50,820 bases of DNA from CAZKCI01 sp964584165 (GTDB lineage: Bacteria > Auribacterota > Erginobacteria > Erginobacterales > CAZKCI01). The stretch lies in the NCBI GenBank assembly GCA_964584165.1, contig CAZOYW010000021.1, positions 1-50,820 of the forward strand, written 5' to 3'. Position numbers and translations under genes: made by a program. The notes under the pieces are model-generated. The model was not told where the DNA came from. It ran no database searches and saw only the letters and a program-made list of their open reading frames with translations. This document shows positions 43,601 through 50,734 of this stretch, in pieces; positions within the stretch are counted from its first letter, which is position 1, and every line of letters begins with the position of its first letter.

Positions 43601-44678
43601 GAGCTTCCAGACCGAAGCGGACACGACGGGCTTCTACGACCAGTACCGCCAATACAGTTGCTACCCCTACGCCCTGGAGTCGGGGCCCGACGTAGTCTAC
43701 GCCTTCACGACGGAGGCGGGGACGATCAAGGTGGCGCTCGAGGCTTTCTCCGGCGACCTCGACCTTTTCCTCTGCGACGGCCCGAACCGCAACGACTGCG
43801 TCGCCAAAAGCACCTACGGCTACATGGAGGAGATCGAATACCCCGCCGCCCCGGGAACGTATTACCTGGTCGTCGACGGCTTCCAGGGCGCGCAGAGCGA
43901 CTACCGCCTGGAGATCGCCTTCGCCGCCGCCACCCGGCGCATCCTTCAGAGCGGGGACTACGACGGCGATGGCACCGCCGAGATCGCCGTCTTCCGGCCC
44001 GCGGACGGGCTCTGGTCGGTCCGGGAGCTGACCCGGGCCTACCTCGGCAACTCGCTCGACCAGCCCGCCCCCGGCGACTACGACGGCGACGGCACGGCCG
44101 ACCCGGCCATCTTCCGCCCCGAAGCCTCCCTCTGGTCGATCCGCTCGATCACCCGTGTCTACTTCGGCTCCTCCCTCGACCTCCCGGCCCCGGCCGACTA
44201 CGACGGCGACGGCCGCTGCGAGATCGCCGGCTTCCGCGCCGAAGCCTCCCTCTGGTCGATCCGTTCCCTCACCCGGATCTACTTCGGGTCCTCCGACGAC
44301 CAGGCGGTCCCGGCCGACTACGACGGCGACGGGACCGACGAGGCGGCGATCTACCGGCCCCTCCCGGGGTTGTGGGCGTCGCGGGACGGGTTCCGGGCCT
44401 ACTTCGGCGTCGCGAGCGACCTCCCCCTCCCGGCCGACTACGACGGCGCAGGCCGCGACCGCGCCGCCATCTTCCGCCCCGGCCAGGGGATGTGGGGGGT
44501 GGCGGAACTCACCCGCCTCTACTTCGGGGCGGAGGGCGACGAACTCGTCCCGGCCGACTACGACGGCGACGGGGTCGACGACCCGGGGATCTTCCGGTCC
44601 GCGGACGGGCTATGGGGGGCCCGCCTCGTCACCCGGGCCTACTTTGGGACGGCGGGGGACATCCCGGTGACGAGGTAG
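40623..44678 (+). CDS. Giant secreted protein: parallel beta-helix, two Pro-rich linkers, PPC domain, six-repeat module
   Basis: 1,351 residues from ATG 40623 (ATG 40638 also possible; the frame further upstream is repeat sequence). Signal peptide ~1-30. Residues ~32-660 are a right-handed beta-helix of short Asn/Gly-rich rungs (GNRIGTDAAG, GNVISGN and similar). Linker 1 (~682-728) is Thr/Pro/Ser-rich. Residues ~730-915 form a jelly-roll-like domain (YVFDFQTDPGWSTESDW to WNLDDVEIWG), followed by a Pro/Ser linker (~917-978) and a bacterial pre-peptidase C-terminal (PPC) domain (~981-1101, VALEAFSGDLDLFLCDG; GTYYLVVDGF). Residues 1112-1351 are six 40-residue repeats reaching the stop (ending DIPVTR). 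A polysaccharide-binding or lyase role for the helix is possible but no catalytic set is visible. Followed by a strong terminator. Confidence 0.85.
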   Translation: MEARPMRTGCQRGIPPLLALFLWLAPPAAAEYLVTCAFDSETLTAGELRYGIAHDPGPIFFSQTEFPPGSPTVITLHPARGPLLIESNHLEIDGTGGGQGTGDVVVDGNGQTVFRIAADGCAIRGLGIRNGLCGIEVDGLDAAIGSETAPNEIFSNLSHGILVTSGFSTLIRGNFIGVRLDGTAAGNGGDGIRDEGGVGDRIGGAGAERNCIGANSGYGIAINPGLGGAGGVLVRNNYVGLAPDGSSARPNALGGVYVRASAENEIGGSQAAGWGNLVSGNSAGAGVEFAGCTSGPNLVLGNSIGTDAAGLAARPNQWGVRISDSGGVEVGDSSDTGNLVSGNASWGIRITQSDDSLALSRLNRVRFSVVGLAANGSALGNGTAAESDGGILIEAGARENQVGGTSPGEGNVISGNVGCGVRIARGAANRLEGNRIGTDAAGAAAIGNSRHGVFIEGAEGVGWAAESNVVGGGDSYYLNVISGNAGAGIRIEGTAARRNQIAGNAIGTDPGGTARLPNLEGGIAIAGGACGNLVASNRIAFNGQSGSGDGCRLEGAGTDYNLVSANSLRENAGLGIALSGGANESAAAPAIAAVTWLSDTSARVAGTKSPGSSLELFAADTDAAGPGEGFSLLAALPPDGEGEWAIETLSGLALGEWLTADASTALGSTSEFSANLPFAVESPSPTPTPSVTPTPPTPTPSASPTATATPTPSPTVPPSPTPSPTAKLPEAVYVFDFQTDPGWSTESDWAFGVPLGQGGCPAPTPEEGCGDSYGNPDPSSGCTGENVYGYNLAGDYPDNLPATYYLTTAPLDLSRAQGTYLRFRRWLNVEQAANDHAYVQASTDGTTWTVLWANPAGPGEAVLDAAWNDLSYNLAPIYDRASALRLRWGMGRTDNIRRYSGWNLDDVEIWGILDPSPSPTPRVITPTPTATPTPTPLPSPSPSPSSSPSPAPTPSSSPSRPPPTPTPGRSPSPSPSPAPRAGDTFDWPFPASLSFQTEADTTGFYDQYRQYSCYPYALESGPDVVYAFTTEAGTIKVALEAFSGDLDLFLCDGPNRNDCVAKSTYGYMEEIEYPAAPGTYYLVVDGFQGAQSDYRLEIAFAAATRRILQSGDYDGDGTAEIAVFRPADGLWSVRELTRAYLGNSLDQPAPGDYDGDGTADPAIFRPEASLWSIRSITRVYFGSSLDLPAPADYDGDGRCEIAGFRAEASLWSIRSLTRIYFGSSDDQAVPADYDGDGTDEAAIYRPLPGLWASRDGFRAYFGVASDLPLPADYDGAGRDRAAIFRPGQGMWGVAELTRLYFGAEGDELVPADYDGDGVDDPGIFRSADGLWGARLVTRAYFGTAGDIPVTR
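43956..44675 (+). repeat. Six 120-bp coding repeats (40-residue module) in the gene at 40623
   Basis: Six consecutive 40-codon units. DYDGDG or DYDGAG is intact in all six, making this the best-preserved copy of the module. Units two and three (PEASLWSIRS and AEASLWSIRS) are nearly identical in their middle parts, pointing to recent internal duplication. Confidence 0.95.
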
Positions 44679-44705
44679 TGATTGGTGAATAGTGAATGGT
44701 GAATG
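44678..44705. repeat. Heptanucleotide GTGAATG array starting on a stop codon
   Basis: Four 7-bp units: GTGATTG, GTGAATA, GTGAATG, GTGAATG. The first G is the last base of the TAG stop of the upstream gene. Confidence 0.8.
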
Positions 44706-44737
44706 GCCCCGGCAGCGACGGGGGGGGAGATCCAGGG

Positions 44738-44768
44738 AAAAGCCCGGCGAAAGCCGGGCCTTTTCTTT
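44738..44768. terminator. Bidirectional Rho-independent terminator
   Basis: AAAAGCCCGGC, tetraloop GAAA, GCCGGGC, then CTTTTCTTT. It has a U-tract on the plus strand and a shorter one on the minus strand. It lies between the giant secreted-protein gene and the convergent GT4 gene. Confidence 0.88.
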
Positions 44769-44799
44769 ATTGGTCCATACTGGCCATCCCGTCCCATCG

Positions 44800-45876
44800 C
44801 TACAGCGCTTTGAACTCCTCCCAGTAGCGCCGGGCGATCGCCGACCAGGAGTAGTTCTCCGCGACGAAGCGCCGGGCCGATTCCCCGAGCGCCCGGCGCT
44901 TTTCCGGATCGCCGACCAGGTCGAGGATCGTCCGGGCGAAGGCCCCGGCGTCCTCCCAGTCGACGAGGATCCCGTTCTTCCCGTCGACGATCGCCTCCTG
45001 GATCCCCTGCAGGCGGGAGGCGACCACCGGGAGGCCGGCCGCCCCCCCCTCCAGGGCCACGATCCCGAATCCCTCGATGTCCCCCGGGATGAGGACGTTG
45101 GGCATGACGAAGATATCGGCGGCGTTGTAGAAGGCCGGCAGGCGCCGGTCGGCCATGGGGACGTCGCCGGCGACAAGAACGCGGTCTTTAAGCCCCTTCT
45201 CCGCGACCAGGCGCTCGACCTCGCCGAGGCGCGGGCCGCCCCCCACGACAACGTAGAGGACATCCGGCGCAGCGGCCGCGACGGAGGGGAGGATGTCCCG
45301 GATGAAGCGGTCCACCCCCTTCTTGGTCACGAGCCTCCCGACCGTGATCAGGACCGTCCGGGGCTCCCCCCGCCAGCCCAGGAACTCCCGGGGCGGGACG
45401 GGCTCCCGCCAGGCGAAGTCCTCCACGTCCACGCCGTTGGGGATGGAGGTGAGAATCCGCTCCGGGACTCCGAAGCGGCGGCACTCCTCCTCAAGCTGGG
45501 AGGAGACGCAGATCACCCGGTCGAGGCGGCGGAGCGCCCAGGGGACGACGGTCAGGTAGCCGGGGAAGGCGAAGGCGATATCCCGGCCGTGGATCGCCAC
45601 CGCGACCTTCAGCCCGAGGACCCGCTTGAAAAAGACGCCCAGGGGGGCCATCAGGCCGTCGGCGAGATAGACCCGGTCGACCTTCCCGGCCAGGCGGAGG
45701 AGGACGGTCTTGAGGAGGGCGAAGAAGAGGAAGAGGGGGAGGAGGGCCTGGGAGCGTCCCCAGGAGATGAGGCGGAAATCGCCCGCGGCGCGCAGGTGCT
45801 GGGCGAGCTTCCCGTTGAACCTCTGCATGCCCCCGATCGAGGGCGGAAATTTTCGCGTGATGTAGAGCAGCTTCAA
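44800..45876 (-). CDS. GT4-family glycosyltransferase
   Basis: A 358-residue GT-B fold retaining glycosyltransferase. N-terminal LLYITRKFPPSIGGMQRFN is the usual GT4 glycine-rich start. The C-terminal half has VGRLVTKKGVDRFI, the PNVLIPGDIEGFGIVALEGGAAGLPVV donor-site region (E-x7-E type), and NGILVDWED. I start at TTG 45876 after AAAGGG; the longer frame upstream lies inside the preceding gene and is Arg/Pro nonsense. The upstream membrane glycosyltransferase gene ends 13 bp before, so the two are an operon. Sugar and acceptor are unknown; cell-surface glycan synthesis is inferred. Confidence 0.9.
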   Translation of the reverse strand: MKLLYITRKFPPSIGGMQRFNGKLAQHLRAAGDFRLISWGRSQALLPLFLFFALLKTVLLRLAGKVDRVYLADGLMAPLGVFFKRVLGLKVAVAIHGRDIAFAFPGYLTVVPWALRRLDRVICVSSQLEEECRRFGVPERILTSIPNGVDVEDFAWREPVPPREFLGWRGEPRTVLITVGRLVTKKGVDRFIRDILPSVAAAAPDVLYVVVGGGPRLGEVERLVAEKGLKDRVLVAGDVPMADRRLPAFYNAADIFVMPNVLIPGDIEGFGIVALEGGAAGLPVVASRLQGIQEAIVDGKNGILVDWEDAGAFARTILDLVGDPEKRRALGESARRFVAENYSWSAIARRYWEEFKAL

Positions 45877-45889
45877 ACCAATGAACCCT

Positions 45890-47584
45890 TTATTCGTTTT
45901 CCTCCCCCGCCGGCGGCGGCGGGGGCTCGGTCGGAAAAGCGGGTTCGGTCTCCGAAGCCGGGAGCGGAGACGGCGGTTCCGCGGCCGCGGCCGGTTCCGG
46001 GACCAGCGGCCCGGTAACCCGGTAGAGGACGAGCGGATAGATGTCGGAGGGCATGAACTGGGCGGCAACCCTCAACAACCCGGACATCGCCGGGGGCCCC
46101 CGGATCTCCTCGCAGGCGAAGTTTTCCTGCAGGAAGACGAGGATCTTCTCGTCGTTGAAATGGGAGGTGGTGAAGACCGGCCGGCCGGTCTCGAGGACGC
46201 GGCGGAGCGCGACCTCGAAAGACTCCCCGGGGAAATGGGACCCGCCGGTGTGGATGATCCGCTCCGGGAAGACCGACTTGTCCCAGTAGTGGGAGAAGAG
46301 GACCCCGTCCTCCGGCACCTCCTGAAGGAGGAAGCCGCGGCAGGCGCGGTAGTAGAGGGACTGGAGCACCGTCTCGATCTCGCCGGAGGGGGCGAGGAAG
46401 GCGACCAGGAGGCTGAAGAGGCAGGCGACGACGAGGGGCCGGCTCGTGGGATGGGAGATCCGGGCCAGGGAGCGGGCGGCGAAGAGGGAGAGGAGGGCGA
46501 CGGTCGGCGTCAGGTAGCGGAGAAAGGAGGAGTGGAGGGTGAACTCCCCCTTCTCGTAACCGAAGGTCCCGAAGTTGGCGAAGAAGGCGGCGGAGATCAG
46601 GATCTGGCAGAGGAAGAAGTTGCGGAACCCTTTCTCCTTCCCGCCGGGTCCCAGGAGGAAGAGGCCCACGGCGGCGAGCGGGAGGAGTGGGAAGCCCAGC
46701 GCGAGGGCGAGGGGCGCGTTCTTGAGATGGAGGAGCCAGATCGCGGGGTGAAAGCGGAGGTAGTCGGCGAGCTGGGCGACCGAGAGGGGGGCCTTCACGC
46801 CCATCACCTTCTCCGGGGGGACATGGGTGACGGTGTAGCCGAGCGAGAGGTAGCTCCCGAAGCAGGCCTTGTTGTAAAGGAGGATCCCGAGGACGAAGGC
46901 GGCGATCACCCCGAGCGCGAGGAGGAGGCCGCGGCGGCGGACGGCGCCCCGCTCGAAAAAGAGGAGGCAGGCGAGCGCGGCGAGATAGACCGGGTTGGTC
47001 GGGCGGATCCAGAGGAAGGCGCCGGCGGCGGCGCCGAAGAGGAGCCAGGCCCAGAGCGAACCCCGGCGGAGGGCGAGGAGGACGAAGAGGAGGGAGGCCA
47101 GGAAGAAGACCAGGTTGCAGAGGGTCGCGTTGTACATGTAGGCGCGGTGGATGAAGAGGGGGTTGACGGCGAGGATGACCGTCCCCCAGAGGGCCTCCTT
47201 CCCCCCGGGATAGACCGTCCGGCCGATCGCGTAGAGGAGGAGGAGCGCCGAGACCGCCAGGAGGGGGTTGACCAGACGGGAGACCGCCCAGGGGGCGAGG
47301 GCCCGGAGGCCGCCCCAGACGAAGATGAAGCCGGGGAACTTGCGGGGGAAGGTGTCGTCGGGGCGCGATCGGGAGCGGCTGTAGACGAAGTAGCGGGGGA
47401 CGAACCCCCGGAGCCCGAAGACGGCGTCCCCTTCCGGGCGGTAGGCGAGGCTGCCGGTCCGGGCCAGGTGGCCGGAGAAGACCGCGAAGACCGCGTCGTC
47501 CGGAGAGATCAGCTCGTCGCTCGCGAAGAAGGGGAGCGCGTATCCGACCAAGGCCACGAGCAAGACCAACGGGAGACGTTTCAT
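45890..47584 (-). CDS. GT39-type membrane glycosyltransferase
   Basis: A 564-residue polytopic membrane protein with about ten to twelve hydrophobic segments. The first periplasmic loop has an acidic pair (SPDDAVFAVF), as in GT-C enzymes of the ArnT/PMT group, with later GGKEALWGTVILAVNPLF and IRPTNPVYLAALA. It should transfer a sugar from a polyprenyl-phosphate donor on the periplasmic side (family knowledge). The C-terminus is a Pro/Glu-rich tail (PEPAAAAEPPSPLP). ATG 47584 precedes KRLPLVLLVALVGYALPF; an ATG at 47629 is possible but adds 15 unlike residues. Co-directional with the GT4 gene. Confidence 0.8.
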   Translation of the reverse strand: MKRLPLVLLVALVGYALPFFASDELISPDDAVFAVFSGHLARTGSLAYRPEGDAVFGLRGFVPRYFVYSRSRSRPDDTFPRKFPGFIFVWGGLRALAPWAVSRLVNPLLAVSALLLLYAIGRTVYPGGKEALWGTVILAVNPLFIHRAYMYNATLCNLVFFLASLLFVLLALRRGSLWAWLLFGAAAGAFLWIRPTNPVYLAALACLLFFERGAVRRRGLLLALGVIAAFVLGILLYNKACFGSYLSLGYTVTHVPPEKVMGVKAPLSVAQLADYLRFHPAIWLLHLKNAPLALALGFPLLPLAAVGLFLLGPGGKEKGFRNFFLCQILISAAFFANFGTFGYEKGEFTLHSSFLRYLTPTVALLSLFAARSLARISHPTSRPLVVACLFSLLVAFLAPSGEIETVLQSLYYRACRGFLLQEVPEDGVLFSHYWDKSVFPERIIHTGGSHFPGESFEVALRRVLETGRPVFTTSHFNDEKILVFLQENFACEEIRGPPAMSGLLRVAAQFMPSDIYPLVLYRVTGPLVPEPAAAAEPPSPLPASETEPAFPTEPPPPPAGEENE

Positions 47585-47630
47585 ATGGTTTCCATGGATA
47601 ATCCGGGCTAGGGGAGGATAACACACCATA

Positions 47631-47668
47631 GGGAGAAGGGAGAAGTCAGAAGGCAGAAGTCAGGAGGC
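47631..47668. repeat. Heptanucleotide GGGAGAA / AGAAGTC array
   Basis: Two GGGAGAA units (47631-47644) run into AGAAGTC, AGAAGGC, AGAAGTC, AGGAGGC (47641-47668), all in a 7-bp period. It marks the border between the high-G+C glycosyltransferase operon and the lower-G+C hipBA region. The 187 bp from here to hipA show no recognisable feature. Confidence 0.7.
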
Positions 47669-47855
47669 GCGGGAAAGGGCAATGCTAGGTAAAGATCGGC
47701 CAACTCTTACTAATCCGACTGTTGTAATCCGTACATCGGGGAAGTCCGTCATCGTGAGCGTGTTCCGCCGCGCCGAGCGGATCCCGTGCCGTAAGCTGGC
47801 GACCAGTTCCTACTCGGCCGGGTTGTCTATGCTATCGTGAGTCGGCACCGGCAAC

Positions 47856-49163
47856 CTACTTTCGGGTCAGATTGATTCGGTGCGTCTTGGCGATTTGCCT
47901 GATCAGCATAGTCGGCAAGCCGCATTCCCTGGCCAAGGCCGGCCAACGGGCTAGGGCGGCCGCCACTTCGTCCAGAATCGCCGGCGCGCCCTTGATGCCG
48001 AACTGTTCAGCGACAGCCAGGAGATCCTGGCGGGCAAATCCATCGCGTTTGCCGTTGACCGTCATCTGATGCCGGTTGGTCCATTTCCCGCGGGGGTTAT
48101 ATGCCCAGACCATATCGAAAGCGGGCGCCAGCGTCCAGGCGCCATGGCGATCCATCAGGAAAGCAATATTGCGAGTGTGGTCGTCCTGATTGCGTGCCAG
48201 CACATTGAACGCCATGCGCCGATACATCTCCGCTAGCGCCGGATAGCCGAGGTTGAGCTGCTGGATGACGGACAGAGCTTGCTCATAGCCATACTCTCCC
48301 GGTGCATTAAAGTCATAATGGGCCAATGCGCAAAGAGACTGTAGATGGATTTTGTCGCCCTGCTCGTCCCGATCGAATCGTTTGGTCATAAAGTGCGCTC
48401 GTCCATCTTCCTCCAGCAAACGACAGGAGCTCATCGCGATCCCCGCCGCGATCGCCATCCGGTGATAAGCGTATTCGACTCGTCCGAAACCCTGCGGATC
48501 TCCCAGTGCGCTATCTTCGATCCCGTCGAACTTCAGGATCCAGGGTTCGAAGCCGGGCGGAGACGCGACCTGGCCGGAGCGGACTTCCTGCGTTTTCGGG
48601 TTCCAGGCAATTACCGCTTTCGCTCGATTTCCCCCCGCTGATGTCCCGATCCGGATGATCGTGTTCAACGCCTCCGCCCGCCCCCCCTTGAGATTGACCA
48701 CCCATTGTGTCCGATGCCGGAGAACTTCGTTAACGAGTCGCGTGAGTTCTGATACTTCGAGGGGGATGGCCTTCTCGGCGCGGGGCCCGATGGGCGGTTG
48801 AAATTCGAGGGCTCCCATGGAGCGGATGCCCATATAGCAGAGCCGCTCCACGGGAGTGAAATCGGCGGGACTCCGGCCCTGGCGCGCCAACCAAACGTCG
48901 ATGAACCGGTTCCCGAAGCGGTCCGGAAGGGCATCGGCCAGGAGACCGGGAAGTCCGTGAAATGTATCGCGACTGAGCGTGGGGAATGAGAATACCCCCG
49001 CGCGCAATGGCATCATCAGCGGCGCGATATCCAGCCTCTGGCGCAAGAATGAAGGCTCATACTCGAACTCGCCCAGGCCACGCGCGTCATTCCAGGCCAC
49101 GGCGCCCGCGTCCTGGCCCCAGAGACGGACCATTGCTACAATTACTCTGCGCGCGCGCGCCAT
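47856..49163 (-). CDS. hipA: HipA-family Ser/Thr kinase toxin
   Basis: A 435-residue toxin of a type II toxin-antitoxin pair, close to the 440 of E. coli HipA. N-terminal couple domain (~8-95, LWGQDAGAVAWND; HGLPGLLADALPDRFGN), nucleotide-binding loop GTSAGGNRAKAVIAW, MTKRFDR, catalytic NQDDHTRN (N325-D327-D328) and the metal-binding APAFDMVWAYN. E. coli HipA phosphorylates glutamyl-tRNA synthetase and induces persistence (known); the target here is not known. The antitoxin stop lies 3 bp upstream. The ATG at 49163 has a poor ribosome site and ATG 49133 is an alternative. Base composition is visibly lower in G+C than all flanking genes, a sign of transfer. Confidence 0.93.
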   Translation of the reverse strand: MARARRVIVAMVRLWGQDAGAVAWNDARGLGEFEYEPSFLRQRLDIAPLMMPLRAGVFSFPTLSRDTFHGLPGLLADALPDRFGNRFIDVWLARQGRSPADFTPVERLCYMGIRSMGALEFQPPIGPRAEKAIPLEVSELTRLVNEVLRHRTQWVVNLKGGRAEALNTIIRIGTSAGGNRAKAVIAWNPKTQEVRSGQVASPPGFEPWILKFDGIEDSALGDPQGFGRVEYAYHRMAIAAGIAMSSCRLLEEDGRAHFMTKRFDRDEQGDKIHLQSLCALAHYDFNAPGEYGYEQALSVIQQLNLGYPALAEMYRRMAFNVLARNQDDHTRNIAFLMDRHGAWTLAPAFDMVWAYNPRGKWTNRHQMTVNGKRDGFARQDLLAVAEQFGIKGAPAILDEVAAALARWPALARECGLPTMLIRQIAKTHRINLTRK

Positions 49164-49166
49164 GCG

Positions 49167-49493
49167 TCAATCCGTCCGTGGTGATGCACTCGGTCGGGGG
49201 CGGCCGGCGCGCTGGCGTTCACGCCCCTTCAGCCTGGCCAACTGGAGAGGACTCAAACCCGATTCCGGCAGAAAGGTATCCAGGGAGTCCAGCTTGCCTA
49301 TCGCGCGCAACACCCGGATCAGCACCGCCAATGCCCCGCTATGGCCGCTCTCGAGGTTTTGCAGTGCCCTGCGCGAGATGCCCACTTTGGCGGCGAGGTC
49401 GGTTTGAGTCACGTTCAGATTCAGACGCTGGATCTGGAGCCGCCGCCCAATCTCTTCCATTGCCGCCCGGTCACTCATGGCATCGAAGTTCAT
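49167..49493 (-). CDS. hipB: HipB-like XRE antitoxin
   Basis: A 108-residue DNA-binding antitoxin with HTH ~12-70 (IQRLNLNVTQTDLAAKVGIS, then RRALQNLESGHSGALAVLI). It neutralises HipA and represses the operon (known for the family). The C-terminal tail (SPLQLARLKGRERQRAG) is longer than the HTH core and may reach the toxin. The gene is 3 bp from hipA and sits downstream of three evenly spaced palindromes (49535-49592), its probable operators. ATG 49493 or 49478. Confidence 0.9.
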   Translation of the reverse strand: MNFDAMSDRAAMEEIGRRLQIQRLNLNVTQTDLAAKVGISRRALQNLESGHSGALAVLIRVLRAIGKLDSLDTFLPESGLSPLQLARLKGRERQRAGRPRPSASPRTD

Positions 49494-49534
49494 GCTCGCA
49501 GGCTATCCTTCTCCCCTACGGCTGTCAATCTTAT

Positions 49535-49592
49535 TGCGCATTATAATGCGCATTATTGGCAATATCGCCATTATGGCGCACTATATTGCGCC
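49535..49592. promoter_or_regulatory. Three operator palindromes of hipBA, centred 20 bp apart
   Basis: O1 TGCGCATTATAATGCGCA (49535-49552, perfect), O2 TGGC-AATATC-GCCA (49557-49570), O3 GGCGCA-CTATAT-TGCGCC (49575-49592). Their centres fall at 49543.5, 49563.5 and 49583.5, about two helical turns apart and so on one face of the DNA. O1 contains a TATAAT on the minus strand that could be the -10 box. Confidence 0.8.
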
Positions 49593-49720
49593 TTGAGTTG
49601 ATATCCAGGATAGCCCAGTTGGATTTCGGCCCAGACGCCGGGCGGGGCAAGCGACAGTGTGCGAACCGTGCTCTCCGCCGAAATGCACGGCCTATCCACA
49701 ACCCGTTGCCCACGGCAATG

Positions 49721-49773
49721 ATAGCCCGGCTTATTTATGAAAACCGCTGGTTTTCATGAATAAGCCGGGCTAT
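49721..49773. repeat. 53-bp inverted repeat supplying the stop codon of the GT2 gene
   Basis: 25-bp arms (49721-49745 and 49749-49773) with one mismatch and loop GCT; the arm begins ATAGCCCGGCTTATTTATG. The minus-strand TAG stop of the GT2 gene (49772-49770) lies in the right arm. A related element is at 50769-50815. It could also act as the terminator. Confidence 0.88.
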
Positions 49774-50675
49774 GCCGACGGGCCGAAACGCCCCCGGAGA
49801 TAGTCCCGCACCCCCCGCCGCCAGGTGGGCAATCCCAGGCGGGAGGGCGTCCGGGTGGTGACCAGGGCAAAGAGCAGGTTGTAGAGCGCGATCAGGACGG
49901 TCCGCACCGAGGCGAGGGGGAAAGGCAGGGGGAGCCGCTCGCGGGCCAAGAGGAGCTGGTTGCGGGTCGAGTAGTAGATGATCGTCGATGAGCCCTCCCC
50001 CCCCATCGAGGCGCTCACCCGGTGCCGGACTCGGGCGGCGGGAACGGCGTAGACCTTGAACCCGGCGGCGCGGGCGCGCAGGCAGAGGTCGATATCCTCG
50101 TAGCAGAGGAAATATCTCTCGTCCATCAGGCCGGCCCGCTCGAAGACCTCCCGCCGGGCGAAGAGGCAGGCGGCGCTGACCGCGTCCTCCTCCGTTTCCC
50201 GGGAGCGGGCGCGGACCTCCGGGAGGTTGAAGTGGCGGGTGAGGACGCGGCCGGAGAGGCGGCGGACCCGGATCCCCTGGCTCCAGACGACGCGCGGCCG
50301 CTCCAGGTAGCAGACCCGGGCCCCGAAGATCCCCCCCTCGGGGTGACGGTCCGCCGCCGCCAGGAACTCAACGAGAAAAGCCGGATCGACCTCGGTGTCG
50401 TTGTTGAGGAGGCAGACGAAGTCCGCTCCCGCCTCCAGGGCCCGCCGGATCCCGACGTTGTTGCCGCCCGGGAAGCCGAGGTTTTTCCCCGTGGCGATCA
50501 CCTCCACGGCGGGGTAGCGCTCCCGGACCGCCGCCGCCGTCCCGTCGCTGGACCCGTTGTCCACCAGGATGGTCCGGAAAGGGGGAGCGGCGACCCGGGA
50601 GAGGGAGGCGAGGCAGGAGAGGCTGTCCTCCCGCCCGTTCCAGGAGAGGATGACGACGTAGATCGACGGCTGCAT
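49770..50675 (-). CDS. GT2-family glycosyltransferase
   Basis: A 301-residue GT-A enzyme of the rhamnosyltransferase-like WcaE/RfbF type. IYVVILSWNGREDSLSCL at the start, then VDNGSSDGT, NLGFPGGNNVGI, the metal-binding LLNNDTEV (D-x-D equivalent), and YEDIDLCLRARAAGF with the catalytic ED. The hydrophobic C-terminal stretch (VRTVLIALYNLLFALVTT) suggests membrane association. ATG 50675; the frame extends eight codons further to 50696. It probably acts in O-antigen or exopolysaccharide assembly (inferred). Its stop codon is provided by an inverted-repeat element. Confidence 0.9.
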   Translation of the reverse strand: MQPSIYVVILSWNGREDSLSCLASLSRVAAPPFRTILVDNGSSDGTAAAVRERYPAVEVIATGKNLGFPGGNNVGIRRALEAGADFVCLLNNDTEVDPAFLVEFLAAADRHPEGGIFGARVCYLERPRVVWSQGIRVRRLSGRVLTRHFNLPEVRARSRETEEDAVSAACLFARREVFERAGLMDERYFLCYEDIDLCLRARAAGFKVYAVPAARVRHRVSASMGGEGSSTIIYYSTRNQLLLARERLPLPFPLASVRTVLIALYNLLFALVTTRTPSRLGLPTWRRGVRDYLRGRFGPSA

Positions 50676-50734
50676 GGCGGAAAAATATACTACCAAAAAT
50701 CCCGACCGCGAATCTCGCGAATCTCCACGAATGG

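Noticed and set aside
47669..47855. tRNA or attachment site next to the hipBA island
   Set aside because: No cloverleaf or TTCGA-type T-loop arrangement and no direct-repeat pair flanking the island could be found by eye.
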